Numbered from the stretch's first letter, positions 11,765 to 22,612 are shown. The stretch is DNA of 64,000 nucleotides from Metellina segmentata (GCA_947359465.1 OX375873.1:133068899-133132898); one strand, 5' to 3'. The notes: generated by a model from the letters alone, not told the origin. Numbers and translations are program-made.

Positions 11765-13240
11765 ATATAAATAAGAATGGAGTGTTTGTTTGTACATTGA
11801 CTATTTTCGATCCATTTCACGTTTTCTATCCGTTTTGGACCCTTATGATGCCAAACCCGCTTGGTGTCTGACGCGTTTCGTGTCTGTCTTTATGTATGTA
11901 TTGTATGTGCCCTATACACGGCCACAAGGTTTGATATATTTTCATGGAAATTTGAACACATTGAGTGCTTCTCTTCATTTAGCGAGTGAACTTGGTTGCG
12001 AAAGTATGTCCGTCTTTTTGTTCTATGTTCGATTTTGTGTTTGTGTATTTGTGCATATATTCCAGATATGTGATTTCAATGTGTTTTATTTTATACTATT
12101 ACTATGAGTTTAGTGAATGTAATATTAAACATTTCATTAGTGTTATATTTAGATGAATTTGGTGCTAAAACACTTGAGTAAGTACACTTAAATCAAACAT
12201 AATTTAGTAGTTTTGAAAAATCTGGAATGTATATTGATGATACGATTACTTGGAGTGCTTCAACAGTACCGCTGAAAAAGCAATTATTTTTCAAAAAAAT
12301 ATTAATTTTTTAAAGGAATTTTAGCTCTTATGCTTCATTTTTATTTCGAGTCTTATTTGTGATATATGTTCAATGTTAACGATTTCCGAAAATTTGGGAC
12401 AAACGATATTTTTCAACGAACGTGAATGACAAGGAAACTCGTGTGGGTTGATCGGGTGCAGTAATATTTCCTGTTTCCTTCGCTCTGAATTAATTACACA
12501 TTTCTAAATTTTGTGCACTTTATAGTTGTAAGTTGTGATAAATCCTAGATCAAGAGATAAAAAGGAATCACAAAGTAATATCTATAGAACAACTTGTACC
12601 CGACATCTTTTATTTTGTTTCATTTCGCGCTGTGTGTGCTTTTTATTTTTTAATATTTATTATTTTAATAAATGTATTTTCCTTTCTCATCGAACACCCC
12701 CTTTCACCACAAGGTATTCGAAGTAAAGTGGAAGGTAAGTCAGAATAAGGAACATTTTAAGTGCAATTATGCCATTATTGAAAGAATAATAAGCGAAATT
12801 CAACATCTTAGAAATTCGAATTGTCTGAAGCAAGAGTGCAACAAGTAAAAAAATATTGCTTTGTTGACTATAAGTGCAAAAGTACTCGCCGTAAATCGTC
12901 GTTTTTATTAATTAAGTTGAACATGAAAATACCTTAAGAAAGGGAATTTAAAATCTTCCTCAAAATCGTCTTTTGAAATAGGCCATAGTGTCTCATTTCG
13001 TCATTTGGTAGTTTCTCATACAACAAGAGTGCGATGTAAGTGCAATTTATTACATACATGGATATGCATGTGTAGGATTTGTGTCCAAAGTAAGTCGTAG
13101 AAATAATAAAAAGAGAGATGACGAAAGGAGTACAAATATTACTTTATTCTACGAAAGACATAAGTGATTATATATTTCGAACATCTCTTCAATCTAGAGT
13201 TAACAAATTCAAACGGAGTAAAGTCGGGTATTTTGCTTGT
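11765..13240 (+). repeat. R1 long interspersed repeat, copy 1
   Basis: It begins after a short TA run with AATGGAGTGTTTGTTTGTAC, a 5' end that recurs inverted at 15840-15962. From about 12060 on it is collinear with the downstream copy. Matching landmarks are the block ending AAATCTGGAATGTATATTG (about 12220), GCTGAAAAAGCAATTATTTT (about 12272), TTTTTCAACGAACG (about 12410) and AGAGTGCGATGTAAGTGCAA (about 13025). There is no long open frame, and none of the short frames shows a domain, so it is non-coding or badly decayed. The class is unknown; the TA-linked 5' end resembles Helitron-associated repeats, but no 3' hairpin/CTAG end was found. Confidence 0.7.
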
Positions 13241-13405
13241 TCTAGGTGCATTTGATTACAATGTTCTTTATTTTATACATCATATGTTAGTTTAGTGAAT
13301 GCAGTATTAAACATTTCTGCGTTTCCGTATTTAGATAAGTTGATTTAAGTATATACCATATACTTATCGACCATAATTTCGTAGTTTTGGAAAATCTGGA
13401 GTGTA

Positions 13406-13955
13406 CACTACCCTACAATAATAGATCGGACGCTTGCGGATTTGCATAAAATCCGACTACTTGTTTGGGGGTGTTTTTTGTGGTATGGCCTGGGACCTTT
13501 CCATGAACGCCGACGCCTACGTGAACATTTTGGAAATCATGTTCTTCCTACGCTCTAGCCTTTTTATGAAATAGACGACTTTTACATCCAGGACGACAAC
13601 GCTCTATGTCATAATGCAGCCTCTGTCAAGCAGTGGTATCAAGATATGGATGTAAAACGTCTTTCCTGGCCTGTTCAGAGTCCCGACGCAAACCCCATAG
13701 AACATTTATGGGACGCGTTAGAGCGACGCTTACGAATCAGGGAACCACGTCCGAGATCTACAGCTGAGCTGCCGACATTCTTGCAGCAAGAATGGTCACA
13801 AATACCCATAGCTGTGTATCAAAATCTTGTTGAAAGTATGCCCAGAAGGGTTACTAGTATGATTGCACCACATGGGAGACCACCCCTCAATTAAATCATG
13901 TATTATTTCCCTTATACTATCACATCTTGCTGCCCAGTCCATTATTGTAGTGTAG
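13406..13955 (+). mobile_element. Tc1-A1: Tc1-like deletion derivative
   Basis: The left terminus CACTACCCTACAATAAT and the right terminus ATTATTGTAGTGTAGTA are inverted repeats (one base lost on the right), flanked by TA on both sides. The element is only about 550 bp and keeps the C-terminal part of a transposase. Copy 1 of R1 (about 12220-12240) provides the matching uninterrupted site. Sister copies are at 14905-15247, 18306-18900 and 63383-63952. Confidence 0.9.
13485..13894 (+). pseudogene. Tc1 transposase, C-terminal fragment (DD34E type)
   Basis: The readable product ends with the C-terminal half of a Tc1 transposase, the enzyme that cuts and joins element ends at TA sites. The segment around 13575-13640 gives IQDDNALCHNAASVKQWY with the second catalytic Asp. 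Further on come VQSPDANPIEHLWDALERR with the catalytic Glu, 34 residues between the two, then a tail with REPRPRSTAEL and a stop at 13892-13894. The N-terminal DNA-binding helices and the first catalytic Asp are missing. The 5' part also carries a stop (near 13558) and a frame break, so only the 82 codons from 13646 are cleanly open. It is inactive and would need a transposase from elsewhere to move. Confidence 0.85.
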
Positions 13956-14596
13956 TATATATTGAGTATTACGATTACTTGGATTGTATTGACCAGTACT
14001 GCTGAAAAAGCAATTATTTTTTAAAACATTATTTTTTATGGAATATCAACTGATATTTCATAAATTTCAGTCTTTTTTTTTCTTTACTATAGATAAACTA
14101 TTTCCAAATATTTAGAACTGACGATGTTTTTCAACGAACGGGAAAGGTAATGAAATTTGGGTTGTTTGTTCACGTGCAGTGATATATTTTTTTTTTCTGA
14201 CGTAATTAATTTCGCATTTCTAAACTTTGTGTTTAGTTGTAAGTTGTAGCAACTTAGGGAGATCAAGAGATAAAATAGAAACTTGAATATCTTTAGAACA
14301 ACATTTTTTCGAACAAGTTTTATAATGTTTTACTCCGCTGTTTACTGTTGCTGTCTAATTTAAAATATTTACTATTTTAATCAATTAATCAATTGCATTT
14401 CTTTTTCATCCCATGCAACTAACCACAAAGTACTCAATTTAAAGTGGTTAGAATAAAGCAAATTGTGAATGTTGTTTTGCCGTTATTGAAAGGATGATAA
14501 CATTAAAAAATTTAAAACTATAACTTTTGAAATATTATAAAATTCATTGTCATAATGATAGGAGGTCAAGATGGTTAATTTTAAAAATAGAATATA

Positions 14597-14750
14597 CACA
14601 GTCCAGTCACATTAATGTGACCACCGCCTACTTTCGACGTCAATGTGAAATAACCAATCACAAAAGGCAGGTGGCAGCACATTGCAGTGGAGTGTATATA
14701 AAGGATGTCCAAAAAGGCATGATTATTGGTTTTCTAGAACTTCACCCGTA
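14597..14750 (+). mobile_element. Tc1-B1: 5' end of a second Tc1 family
   Basis: Starting right after a TA, CACAGTCCAGTCACATTAAT begins a terminal repeat whose inverse closes Tc1-B2 at 16845. The following 5' leader (TGAAATAACCAATCACAAAA and onward to 14735) matches 16027-16170, with about 60 bp missing before the AAAAGGCATGATTATT segment. It breaks off at about 14745. Confidence 0.85.
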
Positions 14751-14904
14751 AAAAGCTTATATGTGGACGCTTTTGAACCTTCTCTTGACTTAAGGCGACA
14801 GTTGTCCGTAGAATATTATTTTAGAATTTCTTCATTCCCTCATCACCCATTGCATACCATTCATCACAGTCCATATCTAATACGCCTCTATCATTCTATC
14901 TATC

Positions 14905-15247
14905 TACGTAGCTCTAACTTGTCCCCAAACTGTTTTATGGGGTTTAGGTTGGGACTCTGAGCAGGCCAGGGAAGACATTTTACATCCGTATCTCGATACC
15001 ACTGCTTGACAGAGGCTGCCACATGACATGGAGAGTTGTCATCCTGGAAGTAACAATCGTCTATTCTATCAATTTTCCTGAGCGTAGGAAGAACCTGATT
15101 GTCCAAAATGTTCATGTAGGCGTCGCCCTTCAATTGACCAGGAACAATAGGCAAAGTTTCCAGGCTATACCATGAAAAACACCCCTAAACAAGTAGTCGC
15201 ATTTTATGCAAATCCGCTGGCGTGTGGTCCATTATTGTAGGGTAGTG
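14905..15247 (-). mobile_element. Tc1-A2: truncated Tc1-A copy
   Basis: The end ATTATTGTAGGGTAGTG (15231-15247) is the Tc1-A terminal repeat. Reading leftwards on the minus strand gives the same transposase C-region as the other copies (YFQDDNSPCHVAASVKQWY, AQSPNLNPIKQFGDKLE). It then stops near 14905, before the natural 3' end. The catalytic Glu position is Lys here (PIKQ against PIEH), so this copy is dead as well as truncated. Confidence 0.85.
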
Positions 15248-15695
15248 TATGTTTTGTGGTCTCAATGCAACCCATAAATTTTTTAAAAATACAAGCATAT
15301 TTTATACCGGATAAATATAATTAACTTGTATATTACAAATTAATTGGAACATTTTCATACAGGCAGTAGGGTTGGAAACAAAGAAAATCAATTTTTACTT
15401 GAAGCATGAAGGGACACAGTCCAGCGAGCACTGTCATCAGCTCATCGTGGGCCCTAGACGGGCACCAGAGGAAAAACGGTCTCAGGAACAGGCGTGCATA
15501 CATTAAGGAATTAACTGAAATAATTGGATCTCTCACTGAGAACAAAAAGAACATTGAAAACAACAGCATTGCCCTTGATAAAAATGAGAATTTCTGATGT
15601 ATTTTGCATACAAGAAATGAATATAAAACAGGGTTACAACACCAAAAAAAAATTCAAGAACTTTTGAGGAATACATGAAACGTTGGCACTCATCA
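15248..15695. other. Unassigned segment within nested locus
   Basis: About 450 bp between Tc1-A2 and the SINE fragments. Two opposing short frames (15333-15569 and 15406-15597) have no recognisable domain. It is not found in R1 copy 1, so it is either insertion-borne or was lost from copy 1. Confidence 0.35.
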
Positions 15696-15699
15696 AGAA

Positions 15700-15838
15700 C
15701 ATACCAGGGTTGGTTTGGGGTTTTACGGTGCAACCGCGTTATTTGGCCTATCTGTATCAAACACAATACAAGGAAGGTAGGTAGTTAATTGACAACATAC
15801 TTGCAACACAACAGGCTATTGGGGACAGTCCTGGATCA
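15700..15838 (-). repeat. SINE-1 tail and SINE-2 tail fragments
   Basis: 15705-15745 has TTTGGGGTTTTACGGTGCAA, a SINE-1 tail variant. 15790-15838 has GCAACACAACAGGCTATTGG and then TCCTGGATCAAAC, the SINE-2 tail also seen at 27786, 39850 and 49440. No heads remain. Confidence 0.6.
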
Positions 15839-15839
15839 A

Positions 15840-15959
15840 ACCCAAAGGAAAAGTTCAAAGAAGTGAGAAAAAGGCGGATTCGGCATCAGAAGGGTCCAAA
15901 ACGGATAGAAAACTTGAAATGGGTCGAAAATATTGAATGTACAAACAAACACTCCATTC

Positions 15960-15962
<3 letters not shown>
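15840..15962 (-). repeat. Inverted 5'-end fragment of R1
   Basis: The reverse complement of 15880-15962 matches 11770-11855 almost base for base (AAGAATGGAGTGTTTGTTTG through TCTATCCGTTTTGGACCCTT). As in copy 1, the end lies directly against TA repeats. Confidence 0.85.

Positions 15963-16021
<59 letters not shown>
15963..16021. repeat. (TA)n microsatellite, ~59 bp
   Basis: Uninterrupted alternating TA joins the inverted R1 end to the truncated left side of Tc1-B2. Confidence 0.95.
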
Positions 16022-16022
<1 letters not shown>

Positions 16023-16025
<3 letters not shown>

Positions 16026-16845
16026 CGTGAAATAACCAATCACAAAAGGCAGGTAGCAGCACATTGCAGTGGAGTGTATATAAAGGATGTCCTAGGGCAT
16101 CGGAAAGCATTTCAATCGTTGGCGTAATGCAGAAACGTAGCGATTTATCCAACGTCCAAAAGGGCATGATTATTATCTTTCGAGGCAAGGGTGGAAGCAT
16201 TTCGGAAACGGCTAATTTTGTGAACTGTTCGCGTACCTCCGTGGTAAAAGTATACCGTGCATGGCAAAATGGCACTATCCAAAATCAGCGGCGTGTCACT
16301 TGTGATGCACACCGAGCTATAGATGACAGACGCGAACGAAGACTACGGAGATGCGTTCGGGCGAATAGACGTGCAACTGTTGAGCAAATGACCGCCCAGA
16401 TGAACCAAGGGGCTACCAAGGGTGTATCCTCAACAACGATTCAGCGAACGTTGCTGCGCATGGGCCTCCGCAGCAGACGCCTGGTTAATGCACCTATGCT
16501 GACTGCTGTTCATCGGCGACGAAGGCTGGAATTTGCACGCCAGTACCGCAACTGGACGTCCACAGAGTGGCGACAGGTGGCTTTTTCCGATGAATTACGT
16601 TTTATGCTCCATCGGACAGATGGACGTTGGCGTATACGGCGTGAAATGTCTGAAAGCAAACACCCTGCAACAATTGCCATGGATCCTCAAACGAGTAATA
16701 TTGTGCAGCTGGCCACGGCACTGGAGTCGGCATGGCTCAACATCACATTGAACACTTTCAGAAACCTAATTAACTCTCTTCCTGCACGTCTCGCAGCGGT
16801 CCGCTCTGTCAAAGGTGGTTATCACATTAATGTGACTGGACTGTG
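16023..16845 (+). mobile_element. Tc1-B2: internally deleted Tc1 element
   Basis: Its left terminal repeat is missing, cut by the TA tract. The leader from 16023 matches Tc1-B1. The right terminus CACATTAATGTGACTGGACT with GTG at 16845 is the inverse of the Tc1-B1 left end and is followed by TA. Within the terminus CACATTAATGTG is itself a perfect palindrome. The transposase gene inside has an in-frame internal deletion. Confidence 0.9.
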
Positions 16846-16888
16846 TATATGTAAGCAACTTATCATTGAAAAAACTATTTTATCTTAA
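16127..16888 (+). pseudogene. Tc1 transposase with in-frame deletion of the catalytic core
   Basis: The natural ATG is probably 16127 (MQKRSDLSNVQKG); the frame is also open further upstream to 16064. Residues 1-55 form the first helix-turn-helix (GSISETANFVNCSRTSVVKV). Next come a basic linker (QRRVTCDAHRAID), a second HTH-like part (RRATVEQMTAQMNQ and TTIQRTLLRMGLRSRR) and the start of the DDE domain with the first catalytic Asp in VAFSDELRFMLHRTDGRW. At about residue 190 (16680) the protein jumps to a C-terminal tail (ATALESAWLNITLNTFRNLI), so the segment with the second and third catalytic residues is gone. The frame stays open to TAA at 16886, running through the right terminal repeat. 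It keeps a complete DNA-binding part without catalysis, so at most it could act as a binding competitor; that is inference. Confidence 0.85.
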
Positions 16889-17589
16889 AAAAGCTATAAA
16901 AACAAATTTGTTTGCCATTTTTTTAAGTGTAAGAAGTTACTTTTTATTTATGTAATGAAGGCACTCATTTTTAAAACAAGTTATTTTTTATTAGACATGC
17001 CATAAAATCTAATTTTCAAGAAAATATATATTTGCCTGAAGAAACTTAGTTATATTATTTCAATTTGTCATCCTTCCATTGAAAATGGCGAAATTCTACA
17101 ATTCGCATGATGCAAGTTTCCTCAAGTTAAAAAAATATTGTTTTTTGTCTATTCCGAATTCGCCCGATTCGTCATTTTTATAAATTGAGGAGCAATTTTA
17201 TAAGAAAAGGACTTAAGAAAGGGAATTTCATATCCCCTCAAATACCTTTACCTTTACCTTACCAAATTACCTTTCGTCCTTTTCAACCTTTTTTTGTACA
17301 GCAAAGGTGTGATGTATGTAAAATGTATTATATGTGTATTAAATGTTGGATTTGCATTCAAAATAAGTTCTAGAAATCATAAATATATCGAGTAAAAGTA
17401 TAAAAATATTATTTTATAATTCACAAGACAAAAATTATTTTATATTTTGATAATTTCAATCCAGAGTTAAACACTTCAACCCGAATAATGTCTGGAAATT
17501 TTGATAGTGACTGAATAAAAGATCTTGAAACGATTTTCAAAAGATATATAGATGTTGTTATTTATATTTTTTAAATATTTGCATAACAA

Positions 17590-18120
17590 TGAACGTAAAG
17601 CAAGTGAAGTGATAGTGGTTGCGATACGCTGGTTCAACTCCGCTAGATCAACAGGAAGAGGAGGGTTAAATAAGTTACCCTTTATGTAGTCCCAAATAAA
17701 AAAGTCACATGGTGTAAAATCAGGACATCTGGGTGACTATTGGGTTAGTGTCATGCTGTAGTCGGCGCTTCGTCCAATCCATCGGTGAAGATGATGTTAA
17801 CAGAAGTAATTTCGCATGTCACCTGACCAGTGGGGTGGTGCACTATCCTATTAGAGACAGTTTTTCAGTTTTTGACTTTATTATCCAATTGGATGAATAA
17901 AGTTTTTGACGACATCTGCCGATACACTCAGTCGTCTTGGCTTTGGAACTGTGCACAAACAGCCCGTAGTTTCAAATTTTTAAAACCAATCGTAAATGAA
18001 ATTTTTGAATGGAGGATTCTTTCCAAATCGTGATCGAAAATGCCGTTGCACAACTCTGACAGATTCTGTTTGGTTCAATTCAAGAACACAAAACGCCTAC
18101 TCCACTGTAGAAACAGCCAT
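17590..18120 (-). pseudogene. Transposase remnant with DUF4817-like HTH and DDE-type C-part
   Basis: Read from ATG at 18120, one frame with several stops can be followed throughout. The N-part shows AFCVLELNQTESVRVVQRHF, then FGKNPPFKNFIYDW and FETTGCLC, the pattern of the DUF4817 helix-turn-helix found in many arthropod transposases. After about 100 codons it jumps to DSAPPHWSGDMRNYF (a catalytic Asp). It continues with RWIGRSADYS and CPDFTPCDFFIWDYIKG (the last catalytic Asp), then PVDLAELNQRIATTI. The first catalytic Asp region is deleted, and at least seven stops interrupt the frame. The family assignment comes from recalled sequence pattern, not a search; the PDxTPCDFF signature makes an IS630/Tc1/mariner relative likely. 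Confidence 0.75.
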
Positions 18121-18296
18121 TTCCACTGACTAGTCACGTGACAGGCTCACTGTCACCTATGTCACTTCGCTCGGGAGGGGGACAAAAACTTTATGAGCAT
18201 ACCTAGCTAACACTTCGGATTTGGGGACCGTGACTTAAACCGTTCCTGTTTTACAGCATTTCGAAACTGTATACGTACTTATGAATCAACCTGTAT
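17590..18296 (-). mobile_element. Mariner-like (DUF4817-type) transposon relic
   Basis: The minus-strand outer end ACAGGTTGATTCATAAGT at about 18276-18293 looks like the terminus of this transposon type. It is followed by a leader and a transposase remnant. No matching inverse end is visible on the left, so the element is truncated there. It lies directly beside Tc1-A3 (18306). Confidence 0.65.
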
Positions 18297-18305
18297 ATAG
18301 AAATA

Positions 18306-18900
18306 CACTACCCTACAATAATGGAGCGGACAGCAAGATGTGATGGTATAAGGGAAAGTACACTTGATTTAATAGAGGGTGGTTCCCCACGTGCTGCAAT
18401 TACACTAGCAACCCTTCTGGGCATATTTTCAACAAGATTTTGATACACAGATAATGGTATTTATGTCCATTCCTGCTGCAAGAATGTCGTCAGCTCAGTT
18501 GTAGATTTCGGACGTGGTACCATGGTCCGTAAGCGTCGCTCTAACGAGTCCCTTAAATGTTTTATGGGGTTTACATCGGGACTCTGAGCAGGCCAGATGT
18601 TTTACATTCATATCCTGATACCACTGCTTGACAGAAGCTGCAATATGACATGGAGCGTTGTTTTCCTGGAAGTAACATTCGTCCATTCCATAAAATGTCC
18701 AGAGCATAGGAAGAACCTGACTGTCCAAAATGCTCATGTAGGCGTTGGAGTTTATTTTACCATGAAAACCATGTAGATGTCCCAGGACATACCATGAAAA
18801 ACATGCAAAGATCCCAGGCCATACCACGAAAAACACCCCAAACAAGTAGTCGGGTTCTATGCAATTCCGCTGGCGTCCGGTCCATTATTGTAGGGTAGTG
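18306..18900 (-). mobile_element. Tc1-A3: Tc1-like deletion derivative
   Basis: CACTACCCTACAATAAT at 18306 and ATTATTGTAGGGTAGTG ending at 18900 form perfect 17-bp terminal inverted repeats. TA precedes the left end. The minus strand carries the C-terminal transposase fragment (YFQENNAPCHIAASVKQWY, broken further on). Glu replaces the catalytic Asp and a short tandem duplication lies near 18770-18830. It has the same 5' deletion as A1 and A4. Confidence 0.9.
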
Positions 18901-21170
18901 TTTTTTGCTGTGTAACATTTTTGTCAGTTAGTGTTAATTTTATTCAATAAATGTTTATAAGTTCATTCTTCAGCACTTAAAATTAAATATTTTAAATACT
19001 TAAGTATATTTCAAATTAAACTAATATTTATTTTATTCTGCTACCAGGATATACATAAACTTGAGTAAGACAGGTAATGAATTTCTAATCCATAAAGAGT
19101 TCAAAATGTTTCATAGAATATATGTTTGTATTGGAACTTAGTAGAAATTACATTAACAGTATTCAGTATATACATTCTATTGTATATATTATATACTGTT
19201 TAGCATCAATCTGTTTCTAAATTTTTTATCCACTTTAATTTTAAAGGTCTATCGGTCTTAACCCTACAACCATTGTTGTCAGTATCGTAAAGGTAGATTA
19301 GATAATTCATTTATATGTATATAATTCAGGGACTAAATGTTCATACAGATACAGATGCTTTTGAATGCAACGTTAGTAATTTTAACATAGCTAAATTTAT
19401 ACGGAAATATAGCACTATTTACTTAGCTGTATTAAATTCAATTGAAATGCCTACCATAGCCGTTTCAATCATTCCTTTGATCATAGTCTTATGCATACAC
19501 ATATTTCATACAGATTTGTGCTCTACGACAACGAAATACATCTACAAAATAAGTGATACATCTACAATGAAATGTTATTAAATGGACTAAATGTTGTACT
19601 AGAATTTTGATTTAAACACTGATAAGAATGACGTGAAAAAGTTTTAATCAAACCATAGCAATTTTTAAATATGTGTTTTAAACAAAAATAACTAAATTTT
19701 TAGTTTTTAAACAGTTATTTTTTGTAACTGTTATGAATTCTACGTTAAATTTTAACGGATAGTTTGGTATGGATCTCTATGCACAGTTATATTTTGTTAC
19801 ATGAAGTATAATTAGACCTCAAAATAGATTCAAACTTCTCTGGAACATCAATGTCCAATAAGGAAATGGCTCAGTGATAATCAGCTAGTCTTCCAAACAG
19901 GCAAATAATATTGACAAACTTAAATGCATCATTAAAATATGTATTTGAAACTTTTCATTCCTATATTTCCGATTCAAATGTAGTAAATAAATGTGTTTTT
20001 TTTTTGTCAGATATGGTAGAGGAATAATGTTTTATTTCATCTAGTTATGGCCAAAAGTACATACAAATATGACTTTTTCTCATCTCGTAAAGAATTATAT
20101 AGGATAATCTGAAGTAAGTTTTATATTTAATATTTATTTTGGAAAATTTTTAATCTAGTGCTAACTTAAAATTCCTAAATGCAGAAACGTATTTTTATGT
20201 ATTCTGCATATTTATCTCAAACATTTTAGAATGGTGAATAGTTATATTTGCTAATATTTATACATAATACGTTTAGTATTAGATTAACACTAAATGACTA
20301 TTCCTATAAATTTACCAATATTTTAGCCTTTTGGTCCAAGTAAAAGATTTAGTACAACCCGTCTGTATGTGATGTTGATATTTATAATCTGAATTAATCT
20401 TTCTTGAATAACTGATTTAGGACGAATAAAAATTTCACTGTTATTTCCTTGTACCTTTGATAATTTCTAGTTTGTTTTTCATTATAAATTAATAAATATC
20501 ATCAATATGGGCAAACACTTTTATTTAAATGCAGTTTGTATAGTCAGTACAATTTTCCTCAAACATTCATATGTAACTTTGTTAGTTGAGTTTATATTTT
20601 TAAATATTTCACATCAAAGTATATTTCTATTAATTTCTCTTTACATTTTCGAATATTTATTTTAAAAACCATTTTTTCAGACTACAATTTCTTTCTAGCT
20701 TTCAATTTGACATTACATACTCTGTTTAAATATTTACGAGACAATCCATTTTTTTTTCAATTAGTTTTTTTCTTCTTTTAGACGTCTTTTATTTCTATGA
20801 TAGTTCAAATCAGCTCTGAAAAATAAAGACTAATACTTTGATATTTCTACTTTTTAATCTAGATTTTACTTCATGTGCCAACATTCAGTTTATTTTTATT
20901 TGGTACAATACACACTCATATCCAAACTTGTCTTTACATACCCAAAAATCATTATATTCCATCAAATACCCATTCGATGTAATCCATTTTTGCAGGGAGT
21001 TGGTGACAGACAAGCCTAATTAGCATTATACGATCAAAACTGATGGAACGGTTTCTGATATGCAAATAAAGGGGTTACATCAACCGACGTTGTAACAATC
21101 GCTTTGCGCAAAGTTAATATCTGAGTGAATTTCTGTAACAAAACGTTTGATTTAAGTGTGTAAGGACTCG
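18901..21170. other. No gene recognised; AT-rich spacer
   Basis: More than 2 kb of AT-rich sequence. The 88-codon frame at 19315-19581 has no recognisable domain. No element ends seen. Confidence 0.4.
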
Positions 21171-21181
21171 AAAGGTTCGTT

Positions 21182-22068
21182 ATGGTTCTGAAGTATTAAT
21201 TGGAAGAATCTGTGAAGTTGCGCATTATTGGCCATTTAGAAGCAGAAAGCAAATCATGGAAATCATGGAAACAGCGAGATGTGTGAAGATTTCAAGTGTC
21301 AGTCTGTGCTATGGAAACAATTTCAGAGCTCTGGAACTGTTGTAAAGAGGCCTGGACAAAGTCTTAAACGCATGACTGCTTCTTAAGTTCGATATATGGT
21401 AATAACTGCCCATCGTAACAGGATGTCTACTGCTCAGCAGTTTTCAGAACTTGCAGCCGCCACGAGAACTGTTGTATCACGGCATACTGTAAACAAAAGG
21501 CTTAATGAAAAATGCTTTTATTCAAGAATACCATGGGTATCTGTTTCACTGTCTTCACAACACAAGAGGGATCGTTTGAATTGGACAAAAAACGTCAGAA
21601 CTGTGTGATGGTGTGGGGAGGAATATTAATCGATGTATGTACGCCCCTACATGTTTTCAACAGAGGATATGTGATCGGCCAGAGATACAGTGGTGAGGTC
21701 TTACAGCGTTATGCAAGACTTTTCAGAGGTGCATATGGATCTGCATTTTTATTTATGGAAGATAATGCTCGTCCACATCGAGCAAATCGTGTTGTCGAAT
21801 TCCTAGAAAATGAAGGCATTGAGAGAATACCGTGGCCAGCAAAATCTCCTGATCTGAAACCGATAGATAACTGACGGGACTACCTTTAAAAAGCAGTTTC
21901 ATAGGGACATCCTCCTAGCAGAGATATAAATGCCCTGAAGACCCTGCATTGCCGTAGTAGGAGAACTTAATTCCCCAAACTGTGGTTAACAACATTGTTG
22001 CCCGCATGAAATCACGTTGTGATATGTGTACAAGTCAGGAGAGATCTTATTCTATATTAAATTCATAA
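21182..22068 (+). pseudogene. Tc1-C transposase pseudogene (third Tc1 family)
   Basis: The frame starts near ATG 21182 and is broken by several stops and shifts. The readable parts in order are KLRIIGHLEAESKSW, LWKQFQSSGTVVKRPGQ (first HTH and linker), then MVITAHRNRMSTAQQFSEL and TRTVVSRHTVNKRL (second HTH). A jump at about 21520 deletes the region with the first catalytic Asp. CVMVWGGILIDV, FLFMEDNARPHRANRVVEF (second Asp) and WPAKSPDLKPID follow. The last catalytic position reads Asp where related enzymes have Glu. A tail (DINALKTL, then VVNNI-like sequence) ends at TAA 22066-22068. I could not find terminal inverted repeats. It is distinct in sequence from Tc1-A and Tc1-B. Confidence 0.85.
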
Positions 22069-22410
22069 GCCTTAATATTATTCTGAGTTATTATTTTGCT
22101 TCTAAACTCTCCATGTCACATATTATTGCAGTTTTTATGGCTGCATGCTACAATTGTAGATCATATACAGTGTTCTTAAATTTTTTCTTTGTATTTGTGT
22201 ATTATTATATTACGTCTCATTTCACACAAATTCGTAAAATTACAATTTGCAGTTTCTGATAAATCTGTGATTCTATGCATGGAATGATAACTTTGGATAC
22301 CAATATTTGCTCTATTACAGGAATATTATATGATCTATTTATAGAGTTTGAAATGAGACAAAGTAACCTAATTAAATTCAAGTTACATGTCATAAAACTC
22401 CTGATATACT

Positions 22411-22612
22411 TCGGAGCCGTAGTGAGTTATAGGGTATGTCCACTGCAAGTTGTTGCAACCTATGAGTTATAGGCGGATCAGGTTCGATTCCTTCATGGTG
22501 TATTTCTCTCTTTTGTGTCAGTAAACCTTCTTTTGTGTATTATTATTTGATTTTGTCGATCATGAATAAGACACATCACGGCCAAATATGTTCTTTGCTC
22601 CATGAAAATATC
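22411..22612 (+). repeat. SINE-1, near full-length, plus orientation
   Basis: A tRNA-like head (GAGCCGTAGTGAGTTATAGG) is followed by the B box GGTTCGATTCC at about 22490. The body then gives TGGTGTATTTCTCTCTT and GTCAGTAAA, and the tail GGCCAAATATG. This is the exact order of the minus-strand copies read in reverse. RNA polymerase III promoter boxes are visible, but the A box is decayed. Confidence 0.8.

Larger units (their letters stand above)
13245..17510 (+). repeat. R1 long interspersed repeat, copy 2 (tandem, interrupted)
   Basis: It repeats the order of landmarks of copy 1 from 13255 (ACAATGTTCTTTATTTTAT) to about 17500, interrupted by Tc1-A1 (13406-13955) and by a Tc1-B/other cluster (14597-16845). 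Corresponding landmarks are GCTGAAAAAGCAATTATTTT (about 14003), TTTTTCAACGAACG (about 14129), AGTTGTAAGTTGT (about 14235) and GGTGTGATGTATGT (about 17307). With the insertions removed it is about 1.45 kb against about 1.2 kb for the corresponding part of copy 1. Divergence is substantial, so the duplication is old. Confidence 0.75.

Noticed and set aside
15836..16275. Open frames encoding long Ile-Tyr runs
   Set aside because: They are translations of the (TA)n tract and run across unrelated elements.
11765..17510. LTR retrotransposon with R1 copies as long terminal repeats
   Set aside because: The copies lie head to tail with no internal coding region between them, no TG...CA ends and no primer binding site. 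A tandem duplication fits better.
22411..22500. Functional tRNA gene
   Set aside because: Promoter boxes are present but no cloverleaf can be folded by eye, and the sequence continues into the SINE-1 body.
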